Below are positions 16,895 to 27,780 of a stretch of 64,000 bases of DNA, in pieces. The position numbers were made by a program, and so were the translations under genes. Where the stretch lies: NCBI RefSeq assembly GCF_000759855.1, contig NZ_JNAI01000004.1, forward strand, positions 23,774 through 87,773. The letters run 5' to 3'. The stretch is from Prochlorococcus marinus str. MIT 9107 (GTDB lineage: Bacteria > Cyanobacteriota > Cyanobacteriia > PCC-6307 > Cyanobiaceae). Within the stretch, counting starts at the first letter, position 1. Each line of letters begins with the position of its first letter. The notes beneath the pieces are model-generated. The model was not told where the DNA came from. It searched no databases and saw only the letters and a program-made list of their open reading frames with translations.

Positions 16895-17989
16895 TTAATT
16901 TACTGGGTTATTAAAATCTTCCATCATTCTCTTTTGTTCTTGAGCGATACACTCATCAATTACTTCATCCAATTGACCAGCAAGAATTGGTTCAAGAGAA
17001 AAATTAGAACACAATCTATGATCAGTTGTTCTGTTATCTTTAAAATTATAAGTTCTAATTTTTTCACTCCTATCGCCAGTTCCTACCTGTGAAAGCCTTT
17101 GTGATCTTTCTTTAGCATTTGCTTCTTTTAATTGAATTTCATATAGTTTGGCTCTTAAAATTTCCATTGCTCGTTCACGATTTTGCAATTGCGATCTTTC
17201 TTGAGTACAAAAGACTCTTATACCTGTTGGCTTATGAAGAAGATCAATAGCAGTCTCTACCTTATTAACATTTTGTCCCCCTGCCCCTCCTGATCTTGCT
17301 GTACCAACCTCTAAATCGGTTGGATCAATCTTAACCTCAACAGGATCAGCTTCAGGCATTACAGCGACTGTAGCCGTAGAAGTGTGAACTCTACCTTGAG
17401 ATTCAGTGGCTGGAACTCTTTGTACTCTATGTACACCAGCCTCGAACTTAAGTTGACTATATACTGAATCTCCCTTAACAGAGATCACTAACTCTTTGAA
17501 TCCTCCCATATCAGACTCAGACGCACTAACAGGTTTTACTGACCATCCAACTTTTTGCCCATATCTTTCATACATTCTTGCTAAATCTCCTGCCCATATA
17601 CATGCTTCATTACCTCCAGCACCTGCTCTGATTTCCAACATTACACTTCTCTCATCTCTTGGATCTTTTGGTAATAAAGCGATTGTGGTTTTTTGAATAA
17701 GTTCATTCTTACATTCCTCTAAGTTAGTTAACTCCTCATTTATTAAGGATTCCATCTCTTTATCATTTCTATTCTCTTTAAGTAGGTTTTTCGAATCTTC
17801 AATTTCCTTGTCAGTATCAAGCAACTTCTTAAAATCAACCACCAAAGGTTCCAATTTTGACCTTTCTCTTGCTATTGATTCTAATTTTTTAGGATCATTA
17901 GCTATATCAGGATCTGCAAGCTGTATCTCCAAACTTTCAAAACTTTCTGAAGCAGCTTTCAACCTTGCAATTAGTGTTGAGTATTCCAA
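16895..17989 (-). CDS. prfA: Peptide chain release factor 1
   Basis: A 364-residue RF1, which releases peptides at UAG and UAA. The stop-codon recognition motif PAT (in [17 protein letters not shown]) and the hydrolysis motif GGQ (in [12 protein letters not shown], about residue 240) are both present, and the GVHRVQR and [13 protein letters not shown] blocks follow RF1. It is the last gene of the long ribosomal cluster on this strand, 28 bp after rpmE. Confidence 0.97.
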   Translation of the reverse strand: MEYSTLIARLKAASESFESLEIQLADPDIANDPKKLESIARERSKLEPLVVDFKKLLDTDKEIEDSKNLLKENRNDKEMESLINEELTNLEECKNELIQKTTIALLPKDPRDERSVMLEIRAGAGGNEACIWAGDLARMYERYGQKVGWSVKPVSASESDMGGFKELVISVKGDSVYSQLKFEAGVHRVQRVPATESQGRVHTSTATVAVMPEADPVEVKIDPTDLEVGTARSGGAGGQNVNKVETAIDLLHKPTGIRVFCTQERSQLQNRERAMEILRAKLYEIQLKEANAKERSQRLSQVGTGDRSEKIRTYNFKDNRTTDHRLCSNFSLEPILAGQLDEVIDECIAQEQKRMMEDFNNPVN

Positions 17990-18017
17990 TTAAAATAGAG
18001 ATTAATTTTTGAAAATT

Positions 18018-18278
18018 CTATTTATTAGAATCGTTTTCTTCTTTTTGATCTTTTGATGTAGCTGAATTTGCTGAACCCATTCCATATTTTTTCATAAACC
18101 TATCAACTCTTCCTTCTGTATCAAGAATTTTTTGAGTTCCAGTGAAGAAAGGATGATTACCACTCCATACATCAACATGTAGTTCAGGCTGAGTTGAGCC
18201 TGTCGTCATTACAACTTCACCATTACAAATAACTTTTGCATCTGGATACCATTTTGGGTGGATTTCTGATTTTGGCAT
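18018..18278 (-). CDS. rpmE: Ribosomal protein L31, cysteine-free form
   Basis: An 86-residue bL31 starting at MPKSEIHPKWYPDAK. A longer frame from 18338 overlaps rpsI and is not favoured. The motif WSGNHPFFTGTQKI and the C-terminal KKYG are typical. The zinc CXXC seen in Zn-type L31 is missing (only one Cys, in KVICNGEV), so it is the zinc-independent C-minus form. The C-terminus carries a short charged tail. It lies 13 bp after rpsI. Confidence 0.95.
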   Translation of the reverse strand: MPKSEIHPKWYPDAKVICNGEVVMTTGSTQPELHVDVWSGNHPFFTGTQKILDTEGRVDRFMKKYGMGSANSATSKDQKEENDSNK

Positions 18279-18291
18279 AATTAAATTTCCT

Positions 18292-18702
18292 TTAGCGTTT
18301 AGAGAATTGTGGAGCTTTTCTTGCTTTTTTAAGACCATATTTTCTTCTTTCCTTAGCTCTAGGATCTCTACTTAGATGACCTTCAGTTTTTAGGGGTTTC
18401 CGGTTGTCGGGAGACAATTCGCAAAGTGCCCTGGCGGCACCTTGCTTAATAGCATCTGCCTGGCCTGTCAATCCACCACCAAAAACATTAACAAAAATAT
18501 CATAAGAATTTTCTAGACCTAACGTTTGCAAAGGAGCTTTTACAGAATTCAAGTGAAGCGGATTAAAGTTTAAATAATCATCTCCTGCACGACCATTAAT
18601 TTTAATTTGTCCAGTTCCTGGGATCAAACGAACTCTAGCAACTGAAGTTTTTCTTCTTCCAGTTCCCCAATAAACAGCTTTGTTTTTTATTTGACTATTC
18701 AT
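18292..18702 (-). CDS. rpsI: Ribosomal protein S9
   Basis: A 136-residue uS9. Seen: [14 protein letters not shown] near the N-terminus, [19 protein letters not shown] in the middle, and the basic C-terminal tail ending APQFSKR, which reaches the P-site tRNA. It follows rplM after 9 bp, the conserved rplM-rpsI pair. Confidence 0.98.
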   Translation of the reverse strand: MNSQIKNKAVYWGTGRRKTSVARVRLIPGTGQIKINGRAGDDYLNFNPLHLNSVKAPLQTLGLENSYDIFVNVFGGGLTGQADAIKQGAARALCELSPDNRKPLKTEGHLSRDPRAKERRKYGLKKARKAPQFSKR

Positions 18703-18711
18703 ATTAATGAG

Positions 18712-19143
18712 TTAACTATTTAATAATACAGGATTCTGGGCAGCATGAGGATGATCAGCACCTTTATAAACCTTTAGTTTTTTAAATTGCTGTCTTCCTA
18801 AAGAATTATGTGGAAGCATGCCCTTAACAGCTTGCTCTATAATTCTTTCAGGAATTCTTGCTTGAAGAGACTCAAATTTTTCAATTTTCATTCCTCCTGG
18901 TCTACCAGAATGTCTCCTATATAACTTTTGTGATGATTTTTTACCTGTAACTTCAATCTTTTCGGCATTGACAACAATGACAAAGTCACCTGTATCTAAA
19001 TGAGGAGTAAATGTTGGTTTATTTTTTCCTCTTAAAACAGTTGCGATTTCTGTGGCAAGTCTTCCAAGTGTCTTATCCTTTGCGTCAACTAAAAACCAAT
19101 CTCTTTCAATGGTTTCTATAGACGGAGTAATTGTTTTATTCAT
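18712..19143 (-). CDS. rplM: Ribosomal protein L13
   Basis: A 143-residue uL13, the early-assembling large-subunit protein. Seen: [39 protein letters not shown], and the [21 protein letters not shown] block. It starts 115 bp after truA, the largest gap at this end of the cluster, so a separate promoter for rplM-rpsI-rpmE-prfA is possible. Confidence 0.98.
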   Translation of the reverse strand: MNKTITPSIETIERDWFLVDAKDKTLGRLATEIATVLRGKNKPTFTPHLDTGDFVIVVNAEKIEVTGKKSSQKLYRRHSGRPGGMKIEKFESLQARIPERIIEQAVKGMLPHNSLGRQQFKKLKVYKGADHPHAAQNPVLLNS

Positions 19144-19258
19144 TTACCAAGTTTATGCAAATAAATTTAAATTAAGTCTTAAATTCTACCTTATTGAAGG
19201 AGTTTTAAACAATAATTTTGGATAATTTACACAAATAAATTGCTAAAACCAAATTCAG

Positions 19259-20065
19259 TTAAGAAAAACCCTTAATCAAGAATACTGGAAAAAAATCTTT
19301 TTTATTGATCTTTTTAAAAACATTTTCGGCATAAACGGCATTTACAAAACATAATCCCTTAGCTGGTGCAGATTCTTTAACATCATTTTTCTTTTTATTT
19401 ACCCATCTATCTGTAAAAATTTCTGGCGATATTTTTTTTTCTCCAACTAACACTAGTTGACCAACAATTAAACGGACCATTCCATAGAGAAATCCAGTAG
19501 CTTTAATATCAACCAATATCAAATCCTCTACTCTTTTAATATCTATATTTTTTATCTTTGTAATAGAAGTTGTCCTGTTGCTACCACTTTTCTGAAAAGC
19601 AAAAAAATCGTGTTCTCCTTCCATACTCTTTGATGCATTTAACATTAAAACTTCATCTAGTACTTTTTGATACCGATGCCATGACCAATTGTTTATGAAC
19701 AAATTAGGAAATTTACTGTTATTAATGACATATCGATAATGTCTATACATTGCTGAATAGCATGCATGCCAACTATCTTCAATCTCAACCGATTCCAAGA
19801 TTCTAATTGTAGAGGGTAAAAGACTATTTAGTAAGCTTGAATAACGATTACCTGGGATAATGCAATCAATATCAAAGTGTACTACTTGACCTGATGCATG
19901 AACCCCTGCATCGGTTCTACCTGCAGCAAAAGTCTTCACTACCTGACATGTAACTTTAAAAAGAGCTTTTTCTATAATTTGCTGAACTGTAGTTGCATTT
20001 TTTTGCCTTTGCCAGCCTGAATAGTTAGATCCATCATATTGAACTAGTAAAGCTACCCTTTTCAA
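19259..20065 (-). CDS. truA: tRNA pseudouridine synthase A
   Basis: A 268-residue TruA, which makes pseudouridine at tRNA positions 38-40. The catalytic Asp is in AAGRTDAGVHASGQVVHF (about residue 51), with YDGSNYSGWQRQ near the start and FLYGMVRLIVGQLVLVG near residue 195. It sits in the alpha part of the ribosomal cluster, 34 bp after rplQ, as in many cyanobacteria. Confidence 0.96.
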   Translation of the reverse strand: MKRVALLVQYDGSNYSGWQRQKNATTVQQIIEKALFKVTCQVVKTFAAGRTDAGVHASGQVVHFDIDCIIPGNRYSSLLNSLLPSTIRILESVEIEDSWHACYSAMYRHYRYVINNSKFPNLFINNWSWHRYQKVLDEVLMLNASKSMEGEHDFFAFQKSGSNRTTSITKIKNIDIKRVEDLILVDIKATGFLYGMVRLIVGQLVLVGEKKISPEIFTDRWVNKKKNDVKESAPAKGLCFVNAVYAENVFKKINKKDFFPVFLIKGFS

Positions 20066-20099
20066 AAATTAAATTTATAAAAAACTTTAATTAACTAAC

Positions 20100-20450
20100 T
20101 TAAACAAGCTCGATTATAGCCATTTGAGCGTTATCACCTTTTCTAGATACGGTTCTAACTATTCGAGTATAACCACCTTTTCTATCTCCATATCTTTCTT
20201 TTGCTTTTTCAAATAATGAATGAACTAATTTCTTATCATAAATATATCCAATAGCCCTTCTCCTAGAAGCCAAGCTACCATCTTTAGCAAGAGAAATCAT
20301 TCTTTCTGCTTGATTTCTTAAAGCTTTTGCTCTAGCTTTTGTTGTTGTTACTCTACCTTCCCTAATTAATTGTGTAGTCAAACCTCTTAAAAGTGCTTTC
20401 CTCTGGTCAGCAGGTTTACTTAATAATGGAATTCTAAGTTGGTGTCTCAT
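20100..20450 (-). CDS. rplQ: Ribosomal protein L17
   Basis: A 116-residue bL17. Seen: the start [44 protein letters not shown], and [24 protein letters not shown]. It is 15 bp downstream of rpoA, the standard alpha-operon order. Confidence 0.98.
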   Translation of the reverse strand: MRHQLRIPLLSKPADQRKALLRGLTTQLIREGRVTTTKARAKALRNQAERMISLAKDGSLASRRRAIGYIYDKKLVHSLFEKAKERYGDRKGGYTRIVRTVSRKGDNAQMAIIELV

Positions 20451-20465
20451 GATCTTTAAAAATTG

Positions 20466-21404
20466 TTAAACGGAGGTTCTACTTTGAGGGATAGAAATTC
20501 CTATGCGCTCAAGAGCTTCAATAACCTCATCTGCAGATTTAGAGCCAAAGTTCTTAATTTCTAGAAGATCTTCATAGCTAAAACCCATTAAATCTGAAAC
20601 TGAGTTAACTTGAGCTCTTTTTAAACAATTATATGCTCTAACGGACAAGTTTAGTTCCTCAAGAGGAATTTGAGCTTCAGGAGATGGTTCAGGTTCTTCA
20701 GGGATCTCCTCCACCATTGTAACAGTGGCAAGAGGTTGAAAGAGTTCTATTAACTGGTTTGCAGCTTCGGCAATAGCATCATCAGGACTAGTTGAACCAT
20801 CTGTTACTACTTCCATTTTTAGTCTTTCTCTGCCGGTTCCGCCTTCTGCTACAGCAGTTTCATCAATCGTAAAATTAACTCTTTTCACTGGCATAAATAC
20901 AGCATCTATTTGAAGTAAATCAATAGCAGTTGTCTCTTCATCTCTACGATCGACGGGTCTATATCCCACGCCTCTTTCAACATGAATTTCTAACTCTAAA
21001 TTATGACCTTCCTGAATAGTTGCAATCGGTTTTTCGCCATCAACTATTTCAACTTGAGATGAGAATTGAATATCATTCGCCTTCACCTCCATTGGACCAC
21101 TTGCTACTAACCTACCTATTTCAAGTTCTGGGTTAGAACTATTAATTGATAACTGCTTACAATTGAGAAGAATATCTAAAACGTCTTCCCTAACTCCAGG
21201 AATTGTTGCATATTCATGGTTAATTCCTGCTATTCTTACTGCAGTAACTGCACTTCCTTCAAGCCCTCCCATAAGGACTCTTCTAAGCGAATTACCTAAA
21301 GTTGTAGCTTGTCCCCTCTCTAAAGGGCCAATTAAAAAAGTTCCTGTTTGGGAGCGATCATCTGATACTTGATGGTCGATTCTGTCAATCTGGTATTGCA
21401 ACAC
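20466..21404 (-). CDS. rpoA: RNA polymerase alpha subunit
   Basis: A 312-residue alpha subunit. The N-terminal dimerisation domain shows [20 protein letters not shown] and [16 protein letters not shown]. The C-terminal DNA-binding domain shows [19 protein letters not shown] and the helix-hairpin-helix [12 protein letters not shown]. An acidic proline-rich linker ([14 protein letters not shown]) joins them. The 56-bp gap to rpsK upstream contains a run of nine C followed by eight A on this strand. Confidence 0.98.
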   Translation of the reverse strand: MLQYQIDRIDHQVSDDRSQTGTFLIGPLERGQATTLGNSLRRVLMGGLEGSAVTAVRIAGINHEYATIPGVREDVLDILLNCKQLSINSSNPELEIGRLVASGPMEVKANDIQFSSQVEIVDGEKPIATIQEGHNLELEIHVERGVGYRPVDRRDEETTAIDLLQIDAVFMPVKRVNFTIDETAVAEGGTGRERLKMEVVTDGSTSPDDAIAEAANQLIELFQPLATVTMVEEIPEEPEPSPEAQIPLEELNLSVRAYNCLKRAQVNSVSDLMGFSYEDLLEIKNFGSKSADEVIEALERIGISIPQSRTSV

Positions 21405-21432
21405 GGAAGAAAATAAGGTTAAAGTTTTTTTT

Positions 21433-21441
21433 GGGGGGGGG
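21433..21441. repeat. Nine-base G/C homopolymer between rpsK and rpoA
   Basis: Nine consecutive G on the plus strand (C on the coding strand), directly next to eight T at 21425-21432. It lies in the rpsK-rpoA spacer, 29 to 37 bp before the rpoA start. G/C runs of this length are unexpected in such AT-rich sequence. Confidence 0.85.
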
Positions 21442-21460
21442 TTGGTGAATGGTTTTAGAC

Positions 21461-21853
21461 CTAAACGCGTCTTCGTTTAGGTCTTCTACATCCATTATGA
21501 GGTAATGGAGTTACATCTCTTATTAGAGTTATTTCTAAACCGGCCACTTGTAAAGCTCTTATGGCCGTTTCCCTACCTGAGCCAGGTCCTCTAACTAATA
21601 CTTCTATTTGTCTCATGCCTTGGTCAAGTGCTCTTCTAGCTGCAGCTTCAGCTGCTGTTTGAGCCGCAAATGGAGTACCTTTCCGAGCGCCTTTAAATCC
21701 ACTAGCTCCTGCAGAAGACCAAGAAATTACGTGTCCAGAAGTATCACTAATTGAGACGATAGTGTTATTAAATGTGCTTTGAATATGCACAACGCCATTA
21801 GGTACATTGCGCTTGGATTTCTTTGAACCGGTTTTTTTTACTGTTGCTGCCAT
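21461..21853 (-). CDS. rpsK: Ribosomal protein S11
   Basis: A 130-residue uS11. Seen: [54 protein letters not shown] and the C-terminal [18 protein letters not shown]. It forms the 30S platform and follows rpsM after 44 bp. Confidence 0.99.
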   Translation of the reverse strand: MAATVKKTGSKKSKRNVPNGVVHIQSTFNNTIVSISDTSGHVISWSSAGASGFKGARKGTPFAAQTAAEAAARRALDQGMRQIEVLVRGPGSGRETAIRALQVAGLEITLIRDVTPLPHNGCRRPKRRRV

Positions 21854-21897
21854 AATGTTTTAGTTTAATACTAGAATTTGTGAATAGATTTAGTTAA

Positions 21898-22263
21898 TTA
21901 TTTTTTTCTTCCAGCAACTGTTTTTCTTGAACCCCGTCTTGTTCTTGCATTGGTTCTAGTTCTTTGGCCTCTTACTGGAAGACTCATTCTATGCCTTCTT
22001 CCTCTAACGCATCCTATATCTTGTAAACGTTTTAAGGCCATTCCTTCTTTTCTTCTCAAATCACCTTCTAAAGTAAATTCCTCCGTAGCGCCTCTAAGTT
22101 TTTGCACATCAGAATCTGAAAGATCTTTGACACGAATATCTGGGTTTACGCCTGTATTAGCAAGAATTAGCTGTGATCTTGTTAAACCAATTCCATAGAC
22201 GTATGTAAGTGCAATTTCAACTCGCTTTTCGCGAGGTATGTCAATTCCTGCAATCCTGGCCAC
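21898..22263 (-). CDS. rpsM: Ribosomal protein S13
   Basis: A 121-residue uS13. Seen: [29 protein letters not shown], and the very basic C-terminal [20 protein letters not shown] which contacts tRNA and the intersubunit bridges. Standard position between rpmJ and rpsK. Confidence 0.99.
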   Translation of the reverse strand: MARIAGIDIPREKRVEIALTYVYGIGLTRSQLILANTGVNPDIRVKDLSDSDVQKLRGATEEFTLEGDLRRKEGMALKRLQDIGCVRGRRHRMSLPVRGQRTRTNARTRRGSRKTVAGRKK

Positions 22264-22303
22264 GTGTTTTTAGTAAATAAAAGTTTGAATAAAGGGTTTA
22301 AAT

Positions 22304-22420
22304 TTAACCCTGACGCTGTTTATTGCGAGGTCTTTTCTTGTTTATAACATAGATTTTACCTCTTCTCCTCACGATCTGATCGTCAGGACTAATTTTTTTG
22401 ACTGAAGATCTGACCTTCAT
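22304..22420 (-). CDS. rpmJ: Ribosomal protein L36, cysteine-free form
   Basis: A 38-residue bL36 between adk and rpsM, too short for most gene callers: [10 protein letters not shown], then [19 protein letters not shown] and RPRNKQRQG, stop TAA. The start and the C-terminal KQRQG are diagnostic. The three Cys and one His that bind zinc in the usual L36 are absent, so it is a C-minus, zinc-independent form. Standard spc-alpha junction position. Confidence 0.96.
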   Translation of the reverse strand: MKVRSSVKKISPDDQIVRRRGKIYVINKKRPRNKQRQG

Positions 22421-22464
22421 GGGGTTTTACAAATAAAACGTTAATACTATATTCTACATCATCG

Positions 22465-23013
22465 TCAAGCCATTTTTTGTTTGATATCAGAGGAAATAGT
22501 TTTTAAATCTCTATCAGCATCAATATATTCTAATAATGAAAGATCTTTGAAATATTTAATCAATGGTTCTGTAGTTTTCTTGTAAATGTCAACTCTTGTT
22601 CTAATCGTCTCTTCAGTATCATCTTTTCTCCCTCTTAAAAGTAAACGCTTAATTAAAACTTCTTCTGGAATATCTAAGTAAAAAACTAATTCTAAGGGTT
22701 GATTTATTTCAATCAATACCTCGTTCAATGAATTTGCTTGAGATAAATTTCTTGGATAGCCATCTAGAATCCAACCTTTATTATCCTTATCTAAATTTTG
22801 CTTTACTATTTTTAAGACAAGTTCGTCACTTACAAGTTCCCCACGGTTAATAATATCCTTTACCTGTCTACCTAGAGTAGAATTCATTTCAATTTCTTTT
22901 CTTAATAATTCCCCTGTAGAAAGATGCAAATAAGAATTGGTTTGACTTAATAATGCAGCCTGAGTCCCTTTCCCTGCTCCAGGTGGTCCTAAAAATAGTA
23001 AATGTTTTTTCAT
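22465..23013 (-). CDS. adk: Adenylate kinase (short form)
   Basis: A 182-residue adenylate kinase, AMP + ATP to 2 ADP. The P-loop is [12 protein letters not shown] at residues 6-17, with LSTGELLR, the AMP-site [10 protein letters not shown] and the LID arginines in [17 protein letters not shown]. It lacks the long zinc-binding LID insert, as usual in cyanobacteria. The start overlaps the secY stop by one base (TAATG), which indicates translational coupling. Confidence 0.97.
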   Translation of the reverse strand: MKKHLLFLGPPGAGKGTQAALLSQTNSYLHLSTGELLRKEIEMNSTLGRQVKDIINRGELVSDELVLKIVKQNLDKDNKGWILDGYPRNLSQANSLNEVLIEINQPLELVFYLDIPEEVLIKRLLLRGRKDDTEETIRTRVDIYKKTTEPLIKYFKDLSLLEYIDADRDLKTISSDIKQKMA

Positions 23014-24332
23014 TAATTGTTTATTAGTCCCTCATACCTCTGAGAAATAACATAAGTTTGAATTTGCTTAGCCGTATCAATAGCCACTCCCACAAGAATA
23101 AGCAATGAAGTTGCTCCTAAACCTTGGAAAGTCTGGACATTCGTAGCTCTTTCAACTGCAGCTGGAATTATAGCTACTGATCCCAGAAATAATCCTCCTA
23201 ATAATGTCAACCTATTTTGTATCCCTGATAAGTAGTTTGCTGTATTAGTTCCAGGTCTAACTCCTGGGATAGCTACTCCTCCTTTCTTTAAATTTGAAGC
23301 CACATCAACTGGATTAATTGTTAGAGATGCGTAAAAATAAGAAAATCCTAAAATCAAGGAGAAAAATGTAAGAGCATATGGCCATGGATTTGACGATCCG
23401 GGATTTAAACTACTCGCTAATTTGATTAAGACTGGATTCCCTGTGACATTTGCAATAGTTATAGGTAGAAAAATTAAAGCAGATGCAAAAATGATGGGCA
23501 TTACTCCTCCAGCATTTAATTTTAAAGGCAAATAACTTTGCCTTGTAGGGAGTAAAGTGGTATTTCCTATTTGCCTTTTTGCACTAACGATAGGAATACG
23601 TCTAGCTCCCTCCTGAACAAAAATTATCCCAACAATTGTCAGTAAAAATACACCCAGTAAAACAACTATCCCTAAAACATCTCCTCGATCACCAGTTTGA
23701 GCTTTTTCGATGGTTGAACTTAGAGCCTTTGGTAAAGTTGAGACAATATTCAAAAAAATTACCAATGAAGCTCCTTGCCCTATTCCTTTCTCTGTAATAA
23801 TTTCACTAAACCACATAACTAACATTGAGCCAGTAACAAGAGCTAAAGAGGTTTGCAAAACAAATGTAGTTTCACTTATCCCTTGAATTGCGTATTGTCT
23901 TAGAATTAAAGAAAAAATAATACTCTGTAAAAAACCCCATCCCAAGGCAACATATCTGGTTATTTGAGCAATTTTTCTTCTACCCGCTTCTCCTTCATTT
24001 TTTTGTAAATCTTCAAGGACAGGCAATGAAGCTGTTAGCAGCTGAATAATAATTGATGCGTTGATAAAAGGAAGTATGCCTAATGCAAATATTCCTAGTG
24101 TTGAAATTCCTCCACCAGTAAAAATATCTAAAAAACCTATTAATTGGCCTCCTTGATCTATAAAACTTTTAAAAGCAACCCTATCAATACCGGGCATGGG
24201 AATATAGATACCAAGTCTTACTAAAAGAAGCAAACCTAAAGTTGTTAAAACCCTACTCCTTAACTCTTTATTTAAAAATAATTGGGAGAGTATTTCAGAA
24301 GCGCTAGGATTTCTACTTTTGTTGACAAACAT
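23013..24332 (-). CDS. secY: Preprotein translocase subunit SecY
   Basis: A 439-residue SecY with ten expected membrane helices. It forms the protein-conducting channel in the plasma and thylakoid membranes. Seen: the plug-region motif [42 protein letters not shown], the cytosolic loop [10 protein letters not shown] and [10 protein letters not shown]. It is placed between rplO and adk as in other spc operons. Confidence 0.98.
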   Translation of the reverse strand: MFVNKSRNPSASEILSQLFLNKELRSRVLTTLGLLLLVRLGIYIPMPGIDRVAFKSFIDQGGQLIGFLDIFTGGGISTLGIFALGILPFINASIIIQLLTASLPVLEDLQKNEGEAGRRKIAQITRYVALGWGFLQSIIFSLILRQYAIQGISETTFVLQTSLALVTGSMLVMWFSEIITEKGIGQGASLVIFLNIVSTLPKALSSTIEKAQTGDRGDVLGIVVLLGVFLLTIVGIIFVQEGARRIPIVSAKRQIGNTTLLPTRQSYLPLKLNAGGVMPIIFASALIFLPITIANVTGNPVLIKLASSLNPGSSNPWPYALTFFSLILGFSYFYASLTINPVDVASNLKKGGVAIPGVRPGTNTANYLSGIQNRLTLLGGLFLGSVAIIPAAVERATNVQTFQGLGATSLLILVGVAIDTAKQIQTYVISQRYEGLINN

Positions 24333-24360
24333 TTTGAAGCTTACCTAAATCTTAGTAAAT

Positions 24361-24819
24361 TTATTTATTATTTATAAGCTCACAGGATCCACCAGCGTCC
24401 TCAATTTTTTGTTTTGCAACTTTTGTGAATGCATGAGCTTGGACTATTAATTTGACTTTGACTTCTCCATGGCCAAGAATTTTTAAAGGAAATTTTGGCT
24501 TAAAGATCAATCCTCTCTTGACTAGTGAATCTAAGTTAACAGTATCGTTATCTTTGAAATCATTTAATTTATCTAGATTTATTATAGAAAAGTTTTTTTG
24601 ATTAATTATTTCAAAGTGCTTTAATTTTGGAACTCTTCTGTACAAAGGCATTTGTCCACCTTCAAAACCTGGACGTGTGGGTCTTCCAGAACGTGACTTT
24701 TGTCCTCTCATTCCAAAACCACATGAAGCACCCTGACCGGCAGCAATACCTCTACCCTTTCTTAACTTTTTCTTTCTAGAGCCAGAGTTTGATTTAAGTG
24801 TATTTAATTTTGAAGTCAT
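24361..24819 (-). CDS. rplO: Ribosomal protein L15
   Basis: A 152-residue uL15 starting at ATG 24819 ([18 protein letters not shown]). A TTG at 24828 would overlap the rpsE stop and is less likely. Seen: [26 protein letters not shown] pattern, [15 protein letters not shown], and the C-terminal [19 protein letters not shown]. It directly follows rpsE (5 bp). The rpmD (L30) gene that lies between them in E. coli is absent. Confidence 0.97.
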   Translation of the reverse strand: MTSKLNTLKSNSGSRKKKLRKGRGIAAGQGASCGFGMRGQKSRSGRPTRPGFEGGQMPLYRRVPKLKHFEIINQKNFSIINLDKLNDFKDNDTVNLDSLVKRGLIFKPKFPLKILGHGEVKVKLIVQAHAFTKVAKQKIEDAGGSCELINNK

Positions 24820-24824
24820 AATTT

Positions 24825-25448
24825 TCAAGAATAAAGCTGTTCGAGTGAGATCCCTCTTTCCCTTGAGGCGGATTTATGTGTTCTTAATTGAGAAAGAGCC
24901 ACCATAGCAGCTCTTGCATTATTTAAGGGTGTTTTACTACCCAATCTTTTTGCTAAGACATTTTTTATGCCCGCCAATTCTAGAACTGTTCTAATTGAAC
25001 CACCAGCAATTACACCTGTTCCTGGAGCAGCTGGCCTAATTAGTACATTAGCAGCACCATCTCTACCTTTAGATAAAGTTGGTATTGAATTGTTTGGAGT
25101 TAAAGGAACCCTAACAAGATTCTTTTTGCCATCTGAGACTCCCTTTCTTACCGCACCAATAACATCTCCAGCTTTTCCAACTCCAACGCCAACCTGACCT
25201 TTCTCATTACCAACTACAACTATTGCTCTAAAACTCATTTTTTTTCCGCCTTTAACAGTTTTAGAAACGCGTCTTATTTGAACAACCCGTTCTTGCCAAT
25301 CAGAATCTCTCTCTAGATTTTTTGAATCACCCCTTCTATGTCTTTTGCGATCGTTATTACGATTATTCTTTTTTTGTTCGCCAGGGATGGCTCCAGGAAT
25401 GTTATCAGTCTTGGTTTGAGTTTCTTGTTTTGTTGGAGTGTCAGTCAT
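24825..25448 (-). CDS. rpsE: Ribosomal protein S5
   Basis: A 207-residue uS5. The conserved body starts at [21 protein letters not shown] and includes [31 protein letters not shown] and VLAKRLGS. The N-terminus carries a ~48-residue charged low-complexity extension ([15 protein letters not shown]), common in cyanobacterial S5. It maintains decoding fidelity at the mRNA entry channel. Confidence 0.98.
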   Translation of the reverse strand: MTDTPTKQETQTKTDNIPGAIPGEQKKNNRNNDRKRHRRGDSKNLERDSDWQERVVQIRRVSKTVKGGKKMSFRAIVVVGNEKGQVGVGVGKAGDVIGAVRKGVSDGKKNLVRVPLTPNNSIPTLSKGRDGAANVLIRPAAPGTGVIAGGSIRTVLELAGIKNVLAKRLGSKTPLNNARAAMVALSQLRTHKSASRERGISLEQLYS

Positions 25449-25463
25449 AGTAAAAATTAAAAG

Positions 25464-25832
25464 TTAGAATTCAAGGCCAGCTTCTCGAGCAGCATCCGCA
25501 AGAGCCTTTACTCTTCCGTGATATAAATTTCCTCCACGATCAAAAATTACTTGCTTAATGCCTTTTTTCATCGCTCTATTTGCTAATAATTTTCCAACAA
25601 TGGAAGAGGAATTACAATCAGCAGGTAATTTCTCGGATTTTTCTCTGAGTTCTTTATCAACAGTTGAAGCCGAACAAATAGTTTTTTGAGCGCTATCATC
25701 TATAACCTGAGCATAAATATGGTTATTAGAGCGAAAAACAGACAATCTTGGACGCGTTGCATCTCCAATTAAGAATCTTCTTAATCTTCTATGTCTTTTT
25801 TGGGTTTGTAATTTTCTGGAAAGTTTGGTCAT
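25464..25832 (-). CDS. rplR: Ribosomal protein L18
   Basis: A 122-residue uL18, which binds 5S rRNA. Seen: [20 protein letters not shown], a central helix, and the C-terminal [23 protein letters not shown]. Spaced 14-15 bp from rplF and rpsE. Confidence 0.98.
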   Translation of the reverse strand: MTKLSRKLQTQKRHRRLRRFLIGDATRPRLSVFRSNNHIYAQVIDDSAQKTICSASTVDKELREKSEKLPADCNSSSIVGKLLANRAMKKGIKQVIFDRGGNLYHGRVKALADAAREAGLEF

Positions 25833-25846
25833 TTTTTTAAATGGAA

Positions 25847-26386
25847 TTATTTTTTGCCAGATTTACCAGCTTTTCTGAGAATTCTCTCATCATGGTATTT
25901 AATTCCTTTACCTTTATATGGCTCTGGAGGTCTAATTGATCTGATTTTTGCTGCTTCATTGCCAACAATTTCCTTATCAATTCCAGATACGGTAACGTTT
26001 GTATTACTCTCAACTTTGTATGTTATACCATCAGGGGGGATCATTTCTACTGGATGACTATATCCTGCACTTACAACAAGATTTTTTCCTTTTACTTGAG
26101 CTCTGGATCCAACGCCTACAATTTCAAGTTTCTTTGAAAAACCTTGACTAACCCCTTCAACCATATTTGCAATTAATGCCCTACATAAACCATGTCTTTG
26201 CCTTGAATATATTTTGGTTGTAGTAGGACTTACGACAACAGTATTATCTTTTTTATCAAAACTAACTCCCTCAGGCATTAATCGTTTCAATTCACCCTTG
26301 GGGCCTTTAACTGTAACTGTTAATCCATCAAAATCAACTGTAACTTTTTCTGGAATCAGTACTGGTGTTTTTCCTATTCTTGACAT
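25847..26386 (-). CDS. rplF: Ribosomal protein L6
   Basis: A 179-residue uL6. Seen: [27 protein letters not shown], the repeat domain GYSHPVEM, and the signature [13 protein letters not shown] near the C-terminus. It lies near the sarcin-ricin loop of the 50S. Confidence 0.98.
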   Translation of the reverse strand: MSRIGKTPVLIPEKVTVDFDGLTVTVKGPKGELKRLMPEGVSFDKKDNTVVVSPTTTKIYSRQRHGLCRALIANMVEGVSQGFSKKLEIVGVGSRAQVKGKNLVVSAGYSHPVEMIPPDGITYKVESNTNVTVSGIDKEIVGNEAAKIRSIRPPEPYKGKGIKYHDERILRKAGKSGKK

Positions 26387-26398
26387 GATTAATTCTCC

Positions 26399-26800
26399 TT
26401 AATAAACATAGCAAAGGACTTCGCCACCTATACCTTGCTTCCTAGCATCACGATCACTCATGACTCCTTTAGAAGTTGAGATGATGGCTACTCCAAGACC
26501 TCCAAGAACTTTTGGCAAGCCTCTAGTATTCTTATAAATTCTCAAACCAGGTTTACTAACTCTTTGCATAGATCGAATAGTAGGGAATTTATTTTTACCA
26601 CTATATTTGAGGCCGAGTATGATTTGTGATTTATAACCTTCACCTTCCTCATTAATATCAGAAATGAAACCCTCTTTTTGAAGCACTTTAGCAATACTTA
26701 AGGACATTTTTGAACCTGGGATTGTTGTAGTTGTATGCTTTTTTTGACTCGCATTTCTAATTCGAGTAAGCATATCTGAAATAGGATCGTGATTTGACAT
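26399..26800 (-). CDS. rpsH: Ribosomal protein S8
   Basis: A 133-residue uS8. Seen: [13 protein letters not shown] at the start and the C-terminal [33 protein letters not shown]. In E. coli S8 represses the spc operon. The rpsN (S14) gene that usually lies between rplE and rpsH is missing here, as in other cyanobacteria. Confidence 0.98.
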   Translation of the reverse strand: MSNHDPISDMLTRIRNASQKKHTTTTIPGSKMSLSIAKVLQKEGFISDINEEGEGYKSQIILGLKYSGKNKFPTIRSMQRVSKPGLRIYKNTRGLPKVLGGLGVAIISTSKGVMSDRDARKQGIGGEVLCYVY

Positions 26801-26809
26801 AGTTTTAAT

Positions 26810-27349
26810 TTAATTCTTACTGAAAGGCATTCCTAACTCTTGCAAAAGAGCTTTACCTTCTTGATCTGATCTTGCACTAGTTACAATTGTTATATCCATA
26901 CCTCTTATTGAATCTATTTTATCAAAAGAGATTTCGGGAAAAATCAATTGTTCTTTCACTCCAACGGTGTAATTCCCTCTCCCATCAAAACTTTTTGGAT
27001 TAACTCCTCTAAAGTCTCTAATTCTTGGTAAAGCTAGATTTATAAATCTTTCTAAAAAGGAATACATCCTGTCCCCTCTTAAAGTTACAGTACAACCAAT
27101 AGGCATACCTTCACGAATTTTAAAACCCGCGATAGCTTTTTTGGCCCTAGTCACTAAGGCCTTTTGTCCGGTAATTGTTGCCATTTCGTTTAAGGAGGCT
27201 TCTAGAGCTTTTGAATTTGAAGCTGCTTCACCAAGTCCTCTGTTAACGTTGACTTTGACAACTTTAGGAACTTGATGAATATTTTTAAGACCAAGATCCT
27301 TTAATAGTTTTGGTCTAATTGATTCTTTGTAGCGATTTTTTAGAGTCAT
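26810..27349 (-). CDS. rplE: Ribosomal protein L5
   Basis: A 179-residue uL5, which binds 5S rRNA and touches P-site tRNA. Seen: [44 protein letters not shown], and [12 protein letters not shown] 74-bp gap separates it from rplX. Confidence 0.98.
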   Translation of the reverse strand: MTLKNRYKESIRPKLLKDLGLKNIHQVPKVVKVNVNRGLGEAASNSKALEASLNEMATITGQKALVTRAKKAIAGFKIREGMPIGCTVTLRGDRMYSFLERFINLALPRIRDFRGVNPKSFDGRGNYTVGVKEQLIFPEISFDKIDSIRGMDITIVTSARSDQEGKALLQELGMPFSKN

Positions 27350-27423
27350 AATTTTTTGTTAATTCTGGTCTTTGTCAGAATTGAGAAATTAGAAAAAGTT
27401 GAAATCTGGTTTCTGATGAAAAA

Positions 27424-27780
27424 TTAATCAATTACTTCACCAGTTTTCTTTAATCTTCTTTTCTTAACTCCCTCCTTATCAATAAAGTATTCGATCTTAC
27501 TTGTAAGATTTTTATCCTTTGAGAAGAACATTACATTTGATGCATGCAAAGAGGCTTCTTCTGTAAGTATTCTTCCAGTTTCTCCTTCCTGAGTTGGCTT
27601 AACATGTTTTGTCCTAAGGTTAATTCCCTTAACTACTACTCTATTTTCAATAGGGATAGTTTTTAAAACCTCACCAGTTTTTCCTTTGTCTTTACCATTA
27701 ATTACTTTTACTAAATCTCCAGTTTTGATTCTCATTTTTATTCTTTGGAAATTTTTCTTTTGTTTTAATGAATCCAACAT
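27424..27780 (-). CDS. rplX: Ribosomal protein L24
   Basis: A 118-residue uL24 with the KOW motif in [18 protein letters not shown], then [22 protein letters not shown]. Two starts are possible: ATG at 27780, directly after the rplN stop, or ATG at 27735 (MRIKTGDLV), which fits the usual bacterial length. The upstream start keeps tight coupling to rplN and is given here, but the 15 extra residues ([15 protein letters not shown]) are unusual. Confidence 0.93.
   Translation of the reverse strand: MLDSLKQKKNFQRIKMRIKTGDLVKVINGKDKGKTGEVLKTIPIENRVVVKGINLRTKHVKPTQEGETGRILTEEASLHASNVMFFSKDKNLTSKIEYFIDKEGVKKRRLKKTGEVID

Noticed and set aside
18279..18338. Longer rpmE start at 18338
   Set aside because: It overlaps rpsI by 47 bp and adds residues not found in L31. 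ATG at 18278 fits the family.
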